A DNA stretch of 14,188 nucleotides. Origin: JBFWQM01 sp050249455. Its GTDB lineage: Bacteria > Pseudomonadota > Alphaproteobacteria > MPNO01 > VGEU01. The notes below the pieces were generated by a model that was not told the DNA's origin, searched no databases, and saw only the letters and a list, made by a program, of their open reading frames with translations. The stretch is from contig JBFWQM010000144.1 in assembly GCA_050249455.1 (NCBI GenBank), positions 1 through 14,188 of the forward strand. The letters run 5' to 3'. The position numbers and the translations under genes are program-made. Below are positions 7,285 through 13,986 of this stretch, piece after piece. Numbering within the stretch: the stretch's first letter is position 1; each line of letters starts with the position of its first letter.

Positions 7285-7665
7285 CTACGCCTTGTCGATC
7301 GGCCCGCCGGCGTCGAGCCAGTCCTTGAAGCCGCCGAGGTTGCGCACGTCGCCGTAGCCGAGGTCGACCAGCAGCTTGCCGGCCAGGGCCGAGCGGCCGC
7401 CGGAGGCGCAGTAGAGGATGACGGTCTTGTCCTTCTGCAGCGCCTTCTCGTGCGACGGCAGCTCCGGGTCGGCCTTGAACTCCAGCAGGCCGCGCGCGAT
7501 GTGCAGCGCGCCGGCGGCCTTGCCGCTGGCCGCGACCTCCATGCCGTCGCGCACGTCGACGATCACCGCCTTGCCCTGGTCGAGCAGCGCCTTGGCGTCC
7601 TGCGGCGAGATCTTCGGCACGGCGGCATTGGCGGCGGCGAGCAGATCCTTTGTCGAGGTCGGCAT
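7285..7665 (-). CDS. Rhodanese-like sulfurtransferase domain protein
   Basis: This is a single-domain rhodanese of 126 residues, probably a cytoplasmic sulfur carrier or sulfurtransferase. The fold's marks are VIVDVRDGMEVAASG near residues 34-48, the catalytic loop CASGGRS starting at Cys86 after TVILY, and the C-terminal NLGGFKDWLDAGGP. With the cysteine intact it is likely active. The ATG at 7665 has a good AGGAGG ribosome site. It is the last gene of a minus-strand run, starting 22 bases after the stop of the lyase gene. Its link to the CoA-transferase and lyase is not obvious from function alone. The gene ends 11 bases from the double palindrome. Confidence 0.9.
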   Translation of the reverse strand: MPTSTKDLLAAANAAVPKISPQDAKALLDQGKAVIVDVRDGMEVAASGKAAGALHIARGLLEFKADPELPSHEKALQKDKTVILYCASGGRSALAGKLLVDLGYGDVRNLGGFKDWLDAGGPIDKA

Positions 7666-7687
7666 GGTGATCCTCCTGTCGGGCGGC

Positions 7688-8611
7688 TCAGACGGCCGCG
7701 AGTTGCTTCTTCACGCGCTCGATCGGCAAGGCGCGGACGTGGCCGCCGGTGACGCCGTCGGGCAAGGCTGCGGCGATCTTCGCCGCGTCGAGGAAGGCGT
7801 CGAGGTCGATCCCGGTGTCCACCCCCATGCGGTGGAACAGATAGATCAGGTCCTCCGTCGCAACGTTGCCTGTGGCGCCCGGCGCGAACGGGCAGCCGCC
7901 CAGCCCGGCGACCGAGGCGTCGAAGATGCGGATGCCGGCATCGTAGGCGGCGAGCACGTTGGCGACCGCGAAGCCCGCGGTGTCGTGGCAATGGAAGGCG
8001 AACGTCGCGCGGTCGCCGAACCGGTCGAGGCAGGCGCGCGCCAGCCCGCCGACATGGCTGGGCAGCGCCATGCCGGTGGTGTCGGCGAGCCCGACCTCGA
8101 TACGATCGCGAATGGAAAGGACGTGCTCGATGTTGGCGAGCACCTGCGCCTCCGGCACGCGCCCCTCATAGGGGCAGTCGAAGGCGGTGGAGCAGGCGAC
8201 GCGGACCTTCAGCCGGCGGTCTCGATCAACCTCCTCCAGCAATCGGCGCAGGTCGTCGAGCGACTCGCGCACCGAGCGGCGGACGTTGCTGCGGTTGTGC
8301 GACTCGCTCATCGACACGACGTAGATGATCTCGTCGATCCCGGCCGCCATCGCGTCCGTCGCGCCGCGCACGTTGGGCACCAGCGCCAGCATGCGCACGC
8401 CCGGCAGCGGCCCCAGCGCGGCGATCACCGCGGCGGTGTCGGCCATCTGCGGCACGTGGCGCGGGCTGACGAACGCGCCGACCTCCAGCCGCTTGACGCC
8501 GGCGGCGACCAGCGCGCGGATCAGCGCCACCTTGGTCTCGGTAGGGATCTGGGCGGGGATCGACTGCAGTCCGTCGCGCGGGCCGACCTCGACGATCTCG
8601 ACCGTGCTCAT
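7688..8611 (-). CDS. Hydroxymethylglutaryl-CoA lyase family enzyme
   Basis: This enzyme belongs to the HMG-CoA lyase family, which splits 3-hydroxy-3-methylglutaryl-CoA into acetyl-CoA and acetoacetate, the last step of leucine breakdown; related acyl-CoA substrates are possible. The 307-residue length is typical. The TIM-barrel residues are all present: Arg12 and Asp13 in VGPRDGLQ, the metal ligands His207 and His209 in FHCHD, the active-site Cys240 in GLGGCPFAPGATGN, and Asn249. The ATG at 8611 overlaps the stop of the CoA-transferase gene as ATGA, so the two are probably co-translated. None of the usual leucine-catabolism partners (isovaleryl-CoA dehydrogenase, methylcrotonyl-CoA carboxylase) is in the window, so a route with the neighbouring CoA-transferase is a reasonable alternative. 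Confidence 0.9.
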   Translation of the reverse strand: MSTVEIVEVGPRDGLQSIPAQIPTETKVALIRALVAAGVKRLEVGAFVSPRHVPQMADTAAVIAALGPLPGVRMLALVPNVRGATDAMAAGIDEIIYVVSMSESHNRSNVRRSVRESLDDLRRLLEEVDRDRRLKVRVACSTAFDCPYEGRVPEAQVLANIEHVLSIRDRIEVGLADTTGMALPSHVGGLARACLDRFGDRATFAFHCHDTAGFAVANVLAAYDAGIRIFDASVAGLGGCPFAPGATGNVATEDLIYLFHRMGVDTGIDLDAFLDAAKIAAALPDGVTGGHVRALPIERVKKQLAAV

Positions 8612-9849
8612 ATCACGCCTTCCTGCGCCAGGGAGTGCAGCGCCGCCGCGTCGGCGCCGAGCAGGGCGCCGTAGACCTCGGCATTGTGCGCACCGACCGC
8701 GGGCCCGGTCCAGGCGATCCCGCCTTGCGGCCCGCGATCGTCGAACCGCGGCACCACGCCGGGGTGCAACACGGTGCCGAACGCCGGGTCGTCGACCGCC
8801 TGCACCATGCCGCGGGCGCGGTAGTGCGGGTCGGCGGCGATGTCGGCGATGGTGTAGATGCGGCTGACCGGCACCTCCGCTGCGTCCAGGATGCGCTCGG
8901 CCTCCGCCGCGGTCTGCGTCGCGGCCCATTCGCCGATGAGGGCGTTGAGCTCCTTGACGTTGGCGAGCCGCGCCGGGTTGTCGCGGAAGCGCGGGTCGGC
9001 CGCCAGTTCCGGCTGGCCCAGCACCTTGCACAGCCGGGCGAACAGGTTGTCGGAATTGGCGCCGATGCACAGCCACGCCCCGTCTTTGCACCGCCACGCG
9101 TCGGTCGGCGCCGCGGTGGGCACGCCCGAGCCGGACGGTTGGCGCACCACGCCGAGCGCGCCGTATTCGGTCAGGCTGCCCTCCAGCATGCTGAACACCG
9201 ACTCGTAGAGGGCGACATCGACCTCGCGCCCGCGCCCGGTGCCGGCCACGTCGCGCTCGTAAACCGCGGCCAGCACGCCGGCCATCGCGTAGAGGCCCGA
9301 GATGCTGTCGCCGATCGACACGCCGACCCGCACCGACGGCAGCTCGGGCCGGTCGGGGTGCGCGGTCAGGTAGCGGATGCCGCCCATCGCCTCGCCGACC
9401 ACGCCGAACGCCACCTTGTCACGGTACGGCCCGTCCTGGCCGAAGCCGGAGATGCGCATCAGGATGCAGCGCGGGTTGATCGCCTGGATCGCCGGGAAGC
9501 CGAGGCCGATGCGTTCCATCATGCCGGGGCGGAAGTTCTCCACGATCACGTCGGCCCAGCCGACCAGCTTGTCCAGGATCGGCTTGGCGCGCGCATGGCG
9601 CAGGTCGAGCGTAACGCATTTCTTGTTGCGGCCGTGGCACGACCACCACAGCGAGCGGCCGTCCACCATGTTGCCCCAGCTGCGCACCGGGTCGCCGGCG
9701 CGCGGCGGCTCGACCTTGACCACCTCGGCGCCCAGGTCGGCCAGAAGGCGCGTGCAAAACGGGCCGGCGATGAAGTGTCCGAGCTCCAGCACCTTGAGTC
9801 CGCGCAGCGGACCGGTGGTATGGGCGGCGTCGGCGGTCGCGTCGGTCAT
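8608..9849 (-). CDS. Class III CoA-transferase (CaiB/BaiF family)
   Basis: This enzyme moves CoA between carboxylic acids. Of 413 residues, normal for the family, it opens with LRGLKVLELGHFIAGPFCTRLLADLGAEVVKVE-like sequence. It shows the VENFRPGMMERIGLG segment near 103-117 and ISGFGQDGPY near 133-142. The expected catalytic aspartate is Asp181 in IGDSISGLYA, matching Asp169 of formyl-CoA transferase. The ATG at 9849 is preferred to an in-frame start at 9948 because the family similarity begins about 15 residues after it; the GGGGAG upstream is unusually close. It heads the minus-strand run with the lyase and rhodanese genes. The acid it activates is unknown; with a lyase of the HMG-CoA type next to it, a hydroxymethylglutarate-like acid is an attractive guess. 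Confidence 0.9.
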   Translation of the reverse strand: MTDATADAAHTTGPLRGLKVLELGHFIAGPFCTRLLADLGAEVVKVEPPRAGDPVRSWGNMVDGRSLWWSCHGRNKKCVTLDLRHARAKPILDKLVGWADVIVENFRPGMMERIGLGFPAIQAINPRCILMRISGFGQDGPYRDKVAFGVVGEAMGGIRYLTAHPDRPELPSVRVGVSIGDSISGLYAMAGVLAAVYERDVAGTGRGREVDVALYESVFSMLEGSLTEYGALGVVRQPSGSGVPTAAPTDAWRCKDGAWLCIGANSDNLFARLCKVLGQPELAADPRFRDNPARLANVKELNALIGEWAATQTAAEAERILDAAEVPVSRIYTIADIAADPHYRARGMVQAVDDPAFGTVLHPGVVPRFDDRGPQGGIAWTGPAVGAHNAEVYGALLGADAAALHSLAQEGVI

Positions 9850-9863
9850 GGCTCCCCAAGGCT

Positions 9864-9880
9864 TGCCGAATCGTTCGGCA
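9864..9880. promoter_or_regulatory. Palindrome in a divergent intergenic region (possible operator)
   Basis: TGCCGAA and TTCGGCA form perfect 7-base arms around a 3-base centre (TCG). The site lies 14 bases upstream of the CoA-transferase start, in the 97-base gap shared with the divergent phospholipid genes. Its size and position suit an operator for a dimeric repressor acting on the minus-strand operon. A short hairpin in the 5' leader is the alternative. A TATTAT at 9916-9921 could be a -10 element for the plus-strand operon, but no good -35 partner was found. Confidence 0.35.
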
Positions 9881-9946
9881 GCGAAGATTCCCGGAATCGT
9901 CCCCGCTGCCAAGGTTATTATGTGGTTCCCGCGCGCGGTCCCGGCC

Positions 9947-10555
9947 ATGCCAACCCTCTACGACGTCAAGCCCGCGTTCCAGCGCTGCCTGCGCCCCGCC
10001 TGCGCCCGTCTCGCCGCCGCCGGCGTGACGGCGAACCAGGTGACGTGGGCGGCGCTTGTGCTTTCCGCGGCGGCGGGCGGCGCGGTCGCATGGCAGCCCG
10101 GCGCGGGATGGCCGCTCCTTCTGTTCCCCCTGGTCCTGCTCGTGCGGATGGCGCTGAACGCGATCGACGGCATGCTGGCGCGCGAGCACGGGATGGCGAG
10201 CCGCGCCGGCGCGATGCTGAACGAGCTATCCGACCCCCTGGCCGACGCTGCGCTCTATTTGCCGCTCGCGCTGGTGCCGGGCATCGCGGCGGCGCCGGTC
10301 GCGGCCGTCGTCGTGCTCGGCGCGATCGGCGAGCTGGCCGGCGTCGTCGGCCAGGTGCTGGGCGCCGGGCGGCGCTACGACGGGCCGCTCGGCAAGAGCG
10401 ACCGGGCGCTGGCGTTCGGCGCGGTCGCGCTCCTGCTCGGGCTCGGCTTGGCGCCGGGCCGTTGGCTGGACGTCGTGCTGTGGGCGATGGCGCTGCTCGC
10501 CGCGCTGACGGTGCTGAACCGCGCCCGCGCCGGCGTCCGTGGCGGCGCGCGATGA
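9947..10555 (+). CDS. CDP-alcohol phosphatidyltransferase family protein
   Basis: This integral membrane protein (202 residues, about five or six helices) would transfer a phosphatidyl or phospho-alcohol group from a CDP-linked donor to an acceptor alcohol. The CDP-OH-P core is recognisable: DG at 74-75, AR at 78-79, then eight residues and Gly88. It departs from the usual D-x2-DG-x2-AR-x8-G-x3-D-x3-D pattern: the first Asp is Asn71 and the third is Asn92, followed by Asp96 and Asp100. A C-terminal GPLGKSDRA segment follows near 147-154. The ATG at 9947 fits the TLYDVKP-type start; an in-frame ATG at 9920 has a better ribosome site (AAGG) and cannot be ruled out. It overlaps the CdsA-type gene as ATGA. 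The pairing recalls E. coli ynbA-ynbB. Confidence 0.85.
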   Translation: MPTLYDVKPAFQRCLRPACARLAAAGVTANQVTWAALVLSAAAGGAVAWQPGAGWPLLLFPLVLLVRMALNAIDGMLAREHGMASRAGAMLNELSDPLADAALYLPLALVPGIAAAPVAAVVVLGAIGELAGVVGQVLGAGRRYDGPLGKSDRALAFGAVALLLGLGLAPGRWLDVVLWAMALLAALTVLNRARAGVRGGAR

Positions 10556-11493
10556 TCGGCGCGCATCTGCATCCCAACGTCGTCGCCACCCTGGGCGGCG
10601 TCTTCGGCCTCCTGGTGTTCGCGACGCTGGTCGTGTTCCTGCTCGGGCGCGCGCGGCCGGAACGCAACTACACCGAGCTGCGGCTGCGCGTGCAGTCGTG
10701 GTGGATCATCGTCGGCATCGTTGCGGTGGCGCTGGCGCTCAGCGACACGGCGGCGATCGTCTTCTTCGGCTTCGTCAGCTTCCTCGCCTTCAAGGAATAC
10801 CTGTCGCTGATCCCGACCCGGCGGGCCGACCGCCGGGTGCTGCTGTGGGCCTATCTCGCGATCCCGGCGCAATACGGGTGGATCGCAGACGCGTGGTACG
10901 GGATGTTCGTCATCTTCATCCCGGTCTACGTCTTCCTGCTGCTGCCGTTCCGCATGGTGGTGGCCGGCGCGGTGGACGGCTTCCTGCGCGCCGTCGGCAC
11001 GCTGCACTGGGGGCTGATGACCACGGTCTACAGCCTCAGCCACATCGCCTTCCTGCTGGTGCTGCCGGGGATCGCCGAGCGCGGGGCGGGCGGCGCCGGG
11101 CTGGTGGTGTTCCTGCTGATCCTGACCGAGCTCAACGACGTGGCGCAGTACGTGTGGGGCAAGTCGCTCGGCCGCCGGCGCATCGTGCCGACCGTGAGCC
11201 CCAACAAGACCTGGGAGGGCTTCCTCGGCGGCGTCGCGACGACGGTGGTGCTCGCCGTCATGCTGGCGCCGGTGCTGACGCCGTTCGACGGCCGCGGCGC
11301 GGTCGCCGCCGGCTTCCTGATCGCCGTCGCCGGGTTCGTCGGCGACGTCACGATCTCCGCCCTCAAGCGCGACCTCGGGGTGAAGGATTCCGGCAGCCTG
11401 ATCCCCGGCCACGGCGGCATGCTGGACCGCATCGACAGCCTGACCTTTACGGCGCCGCTGTTCCTGCACTTCACCCGCTACTTCTATTCGTGA
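10552..11493 (+). CDS. Phosphatidate cytidylyltransferase (CdsA family)
   Basis: This is a membrane enzyme predicted to make CDP-diacylglycerol from phosphatidic acid and CTP, supplying the donor for the phosphatidyltransferase encoded upstream. Its 313 residues contain about eight hydrophobic segments. The family signature is complete near residues 269-295: SALKRDLGVKDSG followed by LIPGHGGMLDRID. The upstream TELNDVAQYVWGKSLG and SPNKTWEGFLGG segments are also typical. It overlaps the preceding gene by four bases and ends 10 bases before the acyltransferase gene. Being in a cluster with no dxr, uppS or other usual cdsA neighbours, it is probably a second, specialised copy (YnbB-like), not the housekeeping CdsA; that is an inference. 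Confidence 0.9.
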   Translation: MIGAHLHPNVVATLGGVFGLLVFATLVVFLLGRARPERNYTELRLRVQSWWIIVGIVAVALALSDTAAIVFFGFVSFLAFKEYLSLIPTRRADRRVLLWAYLAIPAQYGWIADAWYGMFVIFIPVYVFLLLPFRMVVAGAVDGFLRAVGTLHWGLMTTVYSLSHIAFLLVLPGIAERGAGGAGLVVFLLILTELNDVAQYVWGKSLGRRRIVPTVSPNKTWEGFLGGVATTVVLAVMLAPVLTPFDGRGAVAAGFLIAVAGFVGDVTISALKRDLGVKDSGSLIPGHGGMLDRIDSLTFTAPLFLHFTRYFYS

Positions 11494-11503
11494 CGGCCTC
11501 GGC

Positions 11504-12142
11504 ATGAGCAGCTTGCGCCACCTGTTCTTCCTGCTGGTCGTTCGCCCGCTGGTGCTGGTGGTGCTCGGGCTCAACGTGCGGCATCGCGAGCGTCTGCCGG
11601 CGGCGGGGCCGGCGATCGTGGCGGCGAACCACAACAGCCATCTCGACACCCTGGTGCTTATGACCTTGTTCCCGGCGCGGCTGCTGCGGCGGCTGCGGCC
11701 GGTGGCGGCGGTGGACTACTTCCTGCGGAACCGCTGCCTCGCCTGGTTCGCGACCGCCATCATCGGCATCCTGCCGCTTTCGCGCAGCGTGCGCGCCGGC
11801 GACCCCGACCCGCTGGCCGGCGCGGTCGCGGCGCTCGACCGCGGCGATATCGTCATCCTGTTCCCGGAAGGCTCGCGCGGCGAGCCGGAGAAGCTGGCGG
11901 CGTTCAAGACCGGCATCGCCCACCTCGCGCGCCGCCGCCCCGACGTGCCGGTGGTGCCGGTGTTCCTGCACGGCCTGGGCAAGGCGCTGCCGCGCGGCGA
12001 GACGGTGCTGGTGCCGTTCTTCTGCGACGTGTTCGTCGGCGCGCCGATGGCGTGGCCGGGCGACCGCGCCGCCTTCATGGCCGCGCTCGACAGCCGCATG
12101 CACGACCTCGCCGCGGAAGGCCGCTTCCCGGCGTGGGACTGA
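11504..12142 (+). CDS. Lysophospholipid/1-acylglycerol-3-phosphate acyltransferase (PlsC family)
   Basis: This enzyme moves an acyl group to a lysophospholipid or glycerol-phosphate acceptor at the inner membrane. It has 212 residues with an N-terminal hydrophobic segment (about 7-24). The four family motifs are visible: NHNSHLD with His43 and Asp48, the IIGILPLSRS region with Arg94, FPEGSRG (120-126), and VPVFLHG (151-157). It is the third gene of the head-group set, starting 10 bases after the CdsA-type stop, and probably makes or remodels the phosphatidic acid used by it. The short length is normal for this family. Which acyl donor it uses cannot be told. Confidence 0.9.
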   Translation: MSSLRHLFFLLVVRPLVLVVLGLNVRHRERLPAAGPAIVAANHNSHLDTLVLMTLFPARLLRRLRPVAAVDYFLRNRCLAWFATAIIGILPLSRSVRAGDPDPLAGAVAALDRGDIVILFPEGSRGEPEKLAAFKTGIAHLARRRPDVPVVPVFLHGLGKALPRGETVLVPFFCDVFVGAPMAWPGDRAAFMAALDSRMHDLAAEGRFPAWD

Positions 12143-12168
12143 CACGGCGGCGCGTTCCGCCCTATGAT
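12139..12168 (+). promoter_or_regulatory. Likely sigma-70 promoter for the asparaginase-like gene
   Basis: CTGACA at 12139-12144 (one mismatch to the -35 consensus, overlapping the acyltransferase stop) is followed by 18 bases and TATGAT at 12163-12168 (one mismatch to the -10 consensus). Transcription would start near 12175, giving a leader of about 25 bases with the AAGGAG ribosome site at 12188-12193 before the ATG at 12201. This would uncouple the asparaginase-like gene from the lipid operon. Confidence 0.45.
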
Positions 12169-12200
12169 CGGCGGTCCGCACGGAACCAAGGAGACCAGCC

Positions 12201-13898
12201 ATGGCCGATAAGCCGCGCATCGCGCATCTCGCCGGCGCCAACGCGACGATCCAGAACACGCCGCCGCTGGTCACGAGCAACAAGGCGCGCGCGCAGCACG
12301 GCTTGAAGACGCTGGCCGGGCCGGACGGCCGACCGCCCCGTTACGACGCGCTGCGGCCGCAGCGGCTCGCCGCGCCGGTCACCGTCTATGTCGAGCAGTT
12401 CAGCGCCCACCCGCTGGAGAAGGACGCCGCCGAGCTCTACGGCCCGCCGGACGGCTATCTCGGCAGCGACGGCACGTTCCGGTCCACGCGCAGCGCGCCC
12501 GACGACAAGCCGGTCTACAAGGTCGAGCTTAAGCCGGAGGACGGCCTCTACCCGCTGCCCTACATGGCGCGCCAGGCCGACGGCAGCGCCTGGGAGGACG
12601 ACGGCGCGTTCCCCGGCGCGCCGCCGGCGAAGTCGCGCCAGCCCTATTTCCCCGACGGCTCGCGGTCGTTCGAGGAGATTGACCGCTTCGGCATCGGCGA
12701 GGACGGCCACAACAACATGATCGCGTCGAAGGCGGACGTGGACTTCTTCCGCGTCATGCCGCCGAGCGGCTACACCAAGGGCCTGCCGGCGTCGGCGCGC
12801 ACCGACGTGGGCGAAGGCGACATCGCGTCGGAGGTGATGGGCCGCGACTTCTGGGCCTACCGCCCGGTCCACCTCGCCATGTCGCCGCCGCGGCCGGCGC
12901 TGGCGCACATCGCCAACGAGGCGCAGCGCATCCTCGGCGCCGGCGACTACCTCGGCGCGATCTGGACCCAGGGCAGCCCGCGCATCGAGGAATCCATCTA
13001 CTGGTTCAACCTGCTGCTCGACGTCAACGTACCGATCTGCGGCAACGCCGCCCAGCGCACCCACGGCGAGATCGGCAACGACGGCCCGCGCAACATCGTG
13101 GACTCGGTGGACTACATCGTCTCGCGCGTGTGGGCCGACGAGGCCGGGCGCAATCGCGCCGGCATGGTGTTGCTGCAGGAGCAGCAGGTGTTCTCCGCCC
13201 GCGACGTGCAGAAGGGCGACGCGCGGCCCGGCGGCTACGTCGCGACCGGTGGCCACGGCGGCATCCTGGGCGCGGTGCGCCACGGCCAGCCGCCGGCGCT
13301 GAACTACCTGCCCGGGACCCGACACACCTGGCAGTCGGCGGTCAACCTGACCCGGCTGCCCAAGTCGGTCGGCGGCGTCGTCTGGGAGGGCGGCAAGGCG
13401 GTGCTGCGCGAGGTCGCGGTGAAGGACGGCGCCGGCCGCCTCAACGGCGCGGCGATCCCGCGCGTCGCCATCATCAAGGACGGCAACTACACCGCCGATG
13501 CGCACGACAGCGGCCCGGAGGGCGAGGTCGACATCCTGGCGCTGATCGAGGACAACCGCCGTCGCCACCCGCTGGCCGGCTTTGTGGTGGAGGGCCAGTC
13601 GCCCTACGGCACAATGACCAACGCGGCGCGCAACCGGCTGACCCGCCGGGCGGTGTTCAGCGGCATGCCGGTGGCGCGCGTCGGGCGCGGCAACAACGAA
13701 GGCTTCGCGCCCGGCGTCGACGTGTTCATCGGCGGCGGCAACCTGACCGCGTCCAAGGCGCGGCTGCTGCTGCTCGCGTGCCTGATGAAGTTCGGCGCCC
13801 TGCCGCCGGCCGCCGACCCCGACAAGCCGACGCCGGGGGAAACCGCCGCCGTCGCGGCGAAGGTCGCCGAGTACCAGCAGGTGTTCGACACGCACTGA
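12201..13898 (+). CDS. Divergent asparaginase-like protein, 565 residues
   Basis: This looks like a distant relative of type I/II asparaginases, from conserved segments in the expected order: LAGANATIQ (10-18, for LATGGTIAG), WTQGSPRIEES (255-265, for TxGTDTMEET), NDGPRNIVDSV (293-303, for ADGPxNLxxAV), ARDVQK (333-338, with the Lys position), a GFVVEG segment (460-465) and NLTASKARLLLL (514-525, for the L-x-PQKARxLL helix). It is far longer than the usual 320-350 residues, mainly because about 240 residues separate the first two motifs. The Thr-Asp pair of the second motif is Ser259-Pro260 here, so ordinary asparaginase activity is doubtful. There is no signal peptide. The start has an AAGGAG ribosome site. 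The role is unknown: amidohydrolase, lactonase-like enzyme or binding protein are all open. Confidence 0.75.
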   Translation: MADKPRIAHLAGANATIQNTPPLVTSNKARAQHGLKTLAGPDGRPPRYDALRPQRLAAPVTVYVEQFSAHPLEKDAAELYGPPDGYLGSDGTFRSTRSAPDDKPVYKVELKPEDGLYPLPYMARQADGSAWEDDGAFPGAPPAKSRQPYFPDGSRSFEEIDRFGIGEDGHNNMIASKADVDFFRVMPPSGYTKGLPASARTDVGEGDIASEVMGRDFWAYRPVHLAMSPPRPALAHIANEAQRILGAGDYLGAIWTQGSPRIEESIYWFNLLLDVNVPICGNAAQRTHGEIGNDGPRNIVDSVDYIVSRVWADEAGRNRAGMVLLQEQQVFSARDVQKGDARPGGYVATGGHGGILGAVRHGQPPALNYLPGTRHTWQSAVNLTRLPKSVGGVVWEGGKAVLREVAVKDGAGRLNGAAIPRVAIIKDGNYTADAHDSGPEGEVDILALIEDNRRRHPLAGFVVEGQSPYGTMTNAARNRLTRRAVFSGMPVARVGRGNNEGFAPGVDVFIGGGNLTASKARLLLLACLMKFGALPPAADPDKPTPGETAAVAAKVAEYQQVFDTH

Positions 13899-13924
13899 CG
13901 CTCATGGGTCGAGGCCACGCACCT

Positions 13925-13967
13925 CACCCGACCCTCTCCTCCCGTTGCGGGAGGAGAGGGTCGGGGT
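13925..13967. repeat. Long perfect hairpin repeat between convergent genes (possible terminator)
   Basis: CCCGACCCTCTCCTCCCG (13927-13944) and its exact reverse complement (13948-13965) form an 18-base stem closed by a TTG loop. With one bulged G the outer bases CA and TG extend the pairing to 13925-13967. It lies in the 88-base gap between the convergent asparaginase-like and TctC-type genes. The form is that of dispersed palindromic elements common in GC-rich alphaproteobacteria. It could stop transcription from both sides, though no T-run follows on either strand. Confidence 0.8.
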
Positions 13968-13986
13968 GCGGTGGGCAGCTTCGTCG

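Noticed and set aside
8635..11493. A 952-residue plus-strand open frame running into the cytidylyltransferase gene
   Set aside because: Only the last 313 residues, from the ATG at 10552, have family similarity. The upstream part is the shadow of the CoA-transferase and phosphatidyltransferase genes.
12155..12186. Possible rho-independent terminator after the acyltransferase gene (GTTCCG and CGGAAC)
   Set aside because: The arms are six bases with a loop of about 20 and no T-run follows; the same region reads better as a promoter.
12162..13895. A 577-residue open frame antisense to the asparaginase-like gene
   Set aside because: It is rich in Arg, His, Val and Ala with no recognisable motif, and mirrors the codon bias of the plus-strand gene. 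The plus-strand protein has clear family segments and a good ribosome site.
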